Virus record (IMG/VR): IMGVR_UViG_3300022074_000425 | Coordinates: 1 to 21,743 of that record | Length of the DNA stretch: 21,743 nt | Direction: 5' to 3' (one strand) | Source of the DNA: a virus | Shown: one piece after another, positions 20,758-21,743 of the stretch | Position numbering within the stretch: the stretch's first letter is position 1 | Layout of the letters: each line of letters starts with the position of its first letter | Translations under genes and position numbers: made by a program | The notes under the pieces: generated by a model | What the model was told of the DNA's origin: nothing | The model's input: only the letters and a program-made list of their open reading frames with translations | Database searches by the model: none

Positions 20758-21743
20758 TTAGAAATCAATAATTTTTAGGAAGACTTCAGATAAAAAATCT
20801 CCGCTTTTTGAGGTAGCTTCAATTTTAGCTTGAAGCTCTGCAGCTGTTACAGTGGCATCTGCTGCCATTTGTTGCAACAAAATTTGAGTAGCATTATTGG
20901 CATTACTTTCAGCGGTTTGAAAAGCTAAAGACATAATATCACGTTCACGTTGCCATACAGCGTCTAGATTAGTTTGAGTCATTGAATTAATAGCTGTAGC
21001 AAAAGTCATATTGCTTTCATTTTGTGCAGCAGTATTAAGCGTAGCTATATTCTGTCTCCACTGAGCATTAGCTTGCGCCACAACTAATCCATTAGTTGCA
21101 TTAAATTGATCTCGTTGTTGTTGTAAGTTAGCATTAAACTCACGAACAGCATTTACAGAATTTACATTAAACTGATTTACGGAATTAGTTTGTGCTGCAT
21201 TAAACTGTGAAGTTTGACTGGACAATGAAGCAAAAAATTGTTTAGTTTGATTTTCACTTGAAGCATTAAACTGTAGTGCAGCATTCTCAGCGGCTTGATC
21301 AGTAAACAAAGCTTGAACATTTTGTTGTGACTTAAACAGTGCAGTCTGCTGTTCTCTATCAAGGTTTGCCATATCCATTGCCAAGAAGTTCTGAGCATTT
21401 TGTACTGCAGCTTGTTGACGATTATTAAGATTAGCCATGTCCATGTTAGCAACTGCAGCAGCTTCTGCCATGATACCGGCTTGACGATTAGACAGATTAG
21501 CTAGGTTCATGGTATTAGCAGCACGAGAGTTCTCTAAAGCTACCTGCTGCTCTGCTGTAAAGTTCATGTTAGCTATGTCAGCAATACGAGAAGAGTTCTG
21601 TACACGAGCTTGGAAGGCTTGATCAAACTCTTGACCCATAAACTGAGCACGTTGTTGTGCACCTAGCATAGCACGTTGTTGACGGTTTGACAAGTTCTGA
21701 GCTTCAAAAGATGCAATTGTTTGTGCATCTGCTTGAGCAATAG
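20758..21743 (-). CDS. Ala/Gln/Asn-rich repeat structural protein (5'-partial)
   Basis: The frame is open through the right edge of the window, so the N-terminus is missing; a TTG at 21693 within the frame is not a convincing start. Within the visible ~328 residues, degenerate repeats contain (A/D)xANLxNRQQ, as in NLSNRQQRAM, NLANLSNRQAG, DMANLNNRQQAA and DMANLDREQQTA, spaced about 25-35 residues. They are followed by repeated QFNA/EFNA elements and then NAQWRQNIATLNTAAQN. This composition gives long helical rods. It looks like a structural protein I associate with cyanophages and pelagiphages, possibly a tail or core fibre. It is the first visible gene of the - strand block and stops 20 bp before the lysozyme start. 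Confidence 0.8.
   Translation of the reverse strand, partial: IAQADAQTIASFEAQNLSNRQQRAMLGAQQRAQFMGQEFDQAFQARVQNSSRIADIANMNFTAEQQVALENSRAANTMNLANLSNRQAGIMAEAAAVANMDMANLNNRQQAAVQNAQNFLAMDMANLDREQQTALFKSQQNVQALFTDQAAENAALQFNASSENQTKQFFASLSSQTSQFNAAQTNSVNQFNVNSVNAVREFNANLQQQRDQFNATNGLVVAQANAQWRQNIATLNTAAQNESNMTFATAINSMTQTNLDAVWQRERDIMSLAFQTAESNANNATQILLQQMAADATVTAAELQAKIEATSKSGDFLSEVFLKIIDF

Noticed and set aside
1-21743. T7-type phage promoters, CRISPR arrays, insertion sequences and tRNA genes
   Set aside because: Reading both strands I saw no repeated 20-23 bp promoter consensus, no regularly spaced direct repeats, no transposase and no cloverleaf candidate. A computational scan would be needed to exclude weak cases.

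Overview
The window is part of a tailed-phage genome, most likely a short-tailed (podovirus-like) marine phage. The evidence is a T7-type replication set (gp4-like primase-helicase, family A DNA polymerase, gp2.5-like single-strand binding protein, exonuclease, resolvase-like nuclease) combined with genes typical of marine phages: thyX, mazG and a B12-dependent class II ribonucleotide reductase. The genes are tightly packed, with many ATGA-type stop/start overlaps. The host cannot be read from the sequence. A marine alphaproteobacterium (roseobacter, SAR116 or SAR11 type) is a reasonable guess from gene content only. No terminase, portal, capsid, RNA polymerase, repressor, holin, tRNA or CRISPR is visible, so this is a partial genome.

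Layout. All genes up to about 14,940 are on the + strand, and everything after is on the - strand. (1) 1-2148: a large Cys-rich protein of unknown function, then a complete-looking zinc metallopeptidase (M20/M28/M42-like). (2) 2149-2301: an AT-rich control region with a sigma70-like promoter and a striking array of small palindromes with a CTTWAAG core, just upstream of a 15-codon mini-ORF and a tyrosine recombinase. (3) 3198-5527: about ten very small genes, several encoding single-helix membrane peptides, surrounding thyX. (4) 5517-11455: the replication and recombination block. A prominent GC hairpin separates the SSB gene from a Cas4/RecB-like Fe-S exonuclease; two further PD-(D/E)XK-like proteins follow. 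(5) 11470-14939: nucleotide metabolism (mazG, class II RNR) and small genes, including a DUF3310 protein and an Rmf/CrpP-like protein. (6) 14943-14966: a terminator hairpin where the two strands converge. (7) 14971-21743 (-): virion genes, read in the order Ala/Gln/Asn-rich repeat protein (runs off the window), tail lysozyme, 174-aa protein, 330-aa protein, 1159-aa putative internal/ejection protein.

How the genes fit together: RNR reduces ribonucleotides, ThyX makes dTMP and MazG cleans or shifts nucleotide pools to feed the polymerase. Primase-helicase, polymerase and SSB copy the genome, and the nucleases probably degrade host DNA and resolve recombination or packaging intermediates. The recombinase and the palindromic array beside it suggest a possible lysogenic or site-specific recombination option. 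The - strand products would build and arm the DNA-ejection apparatus.
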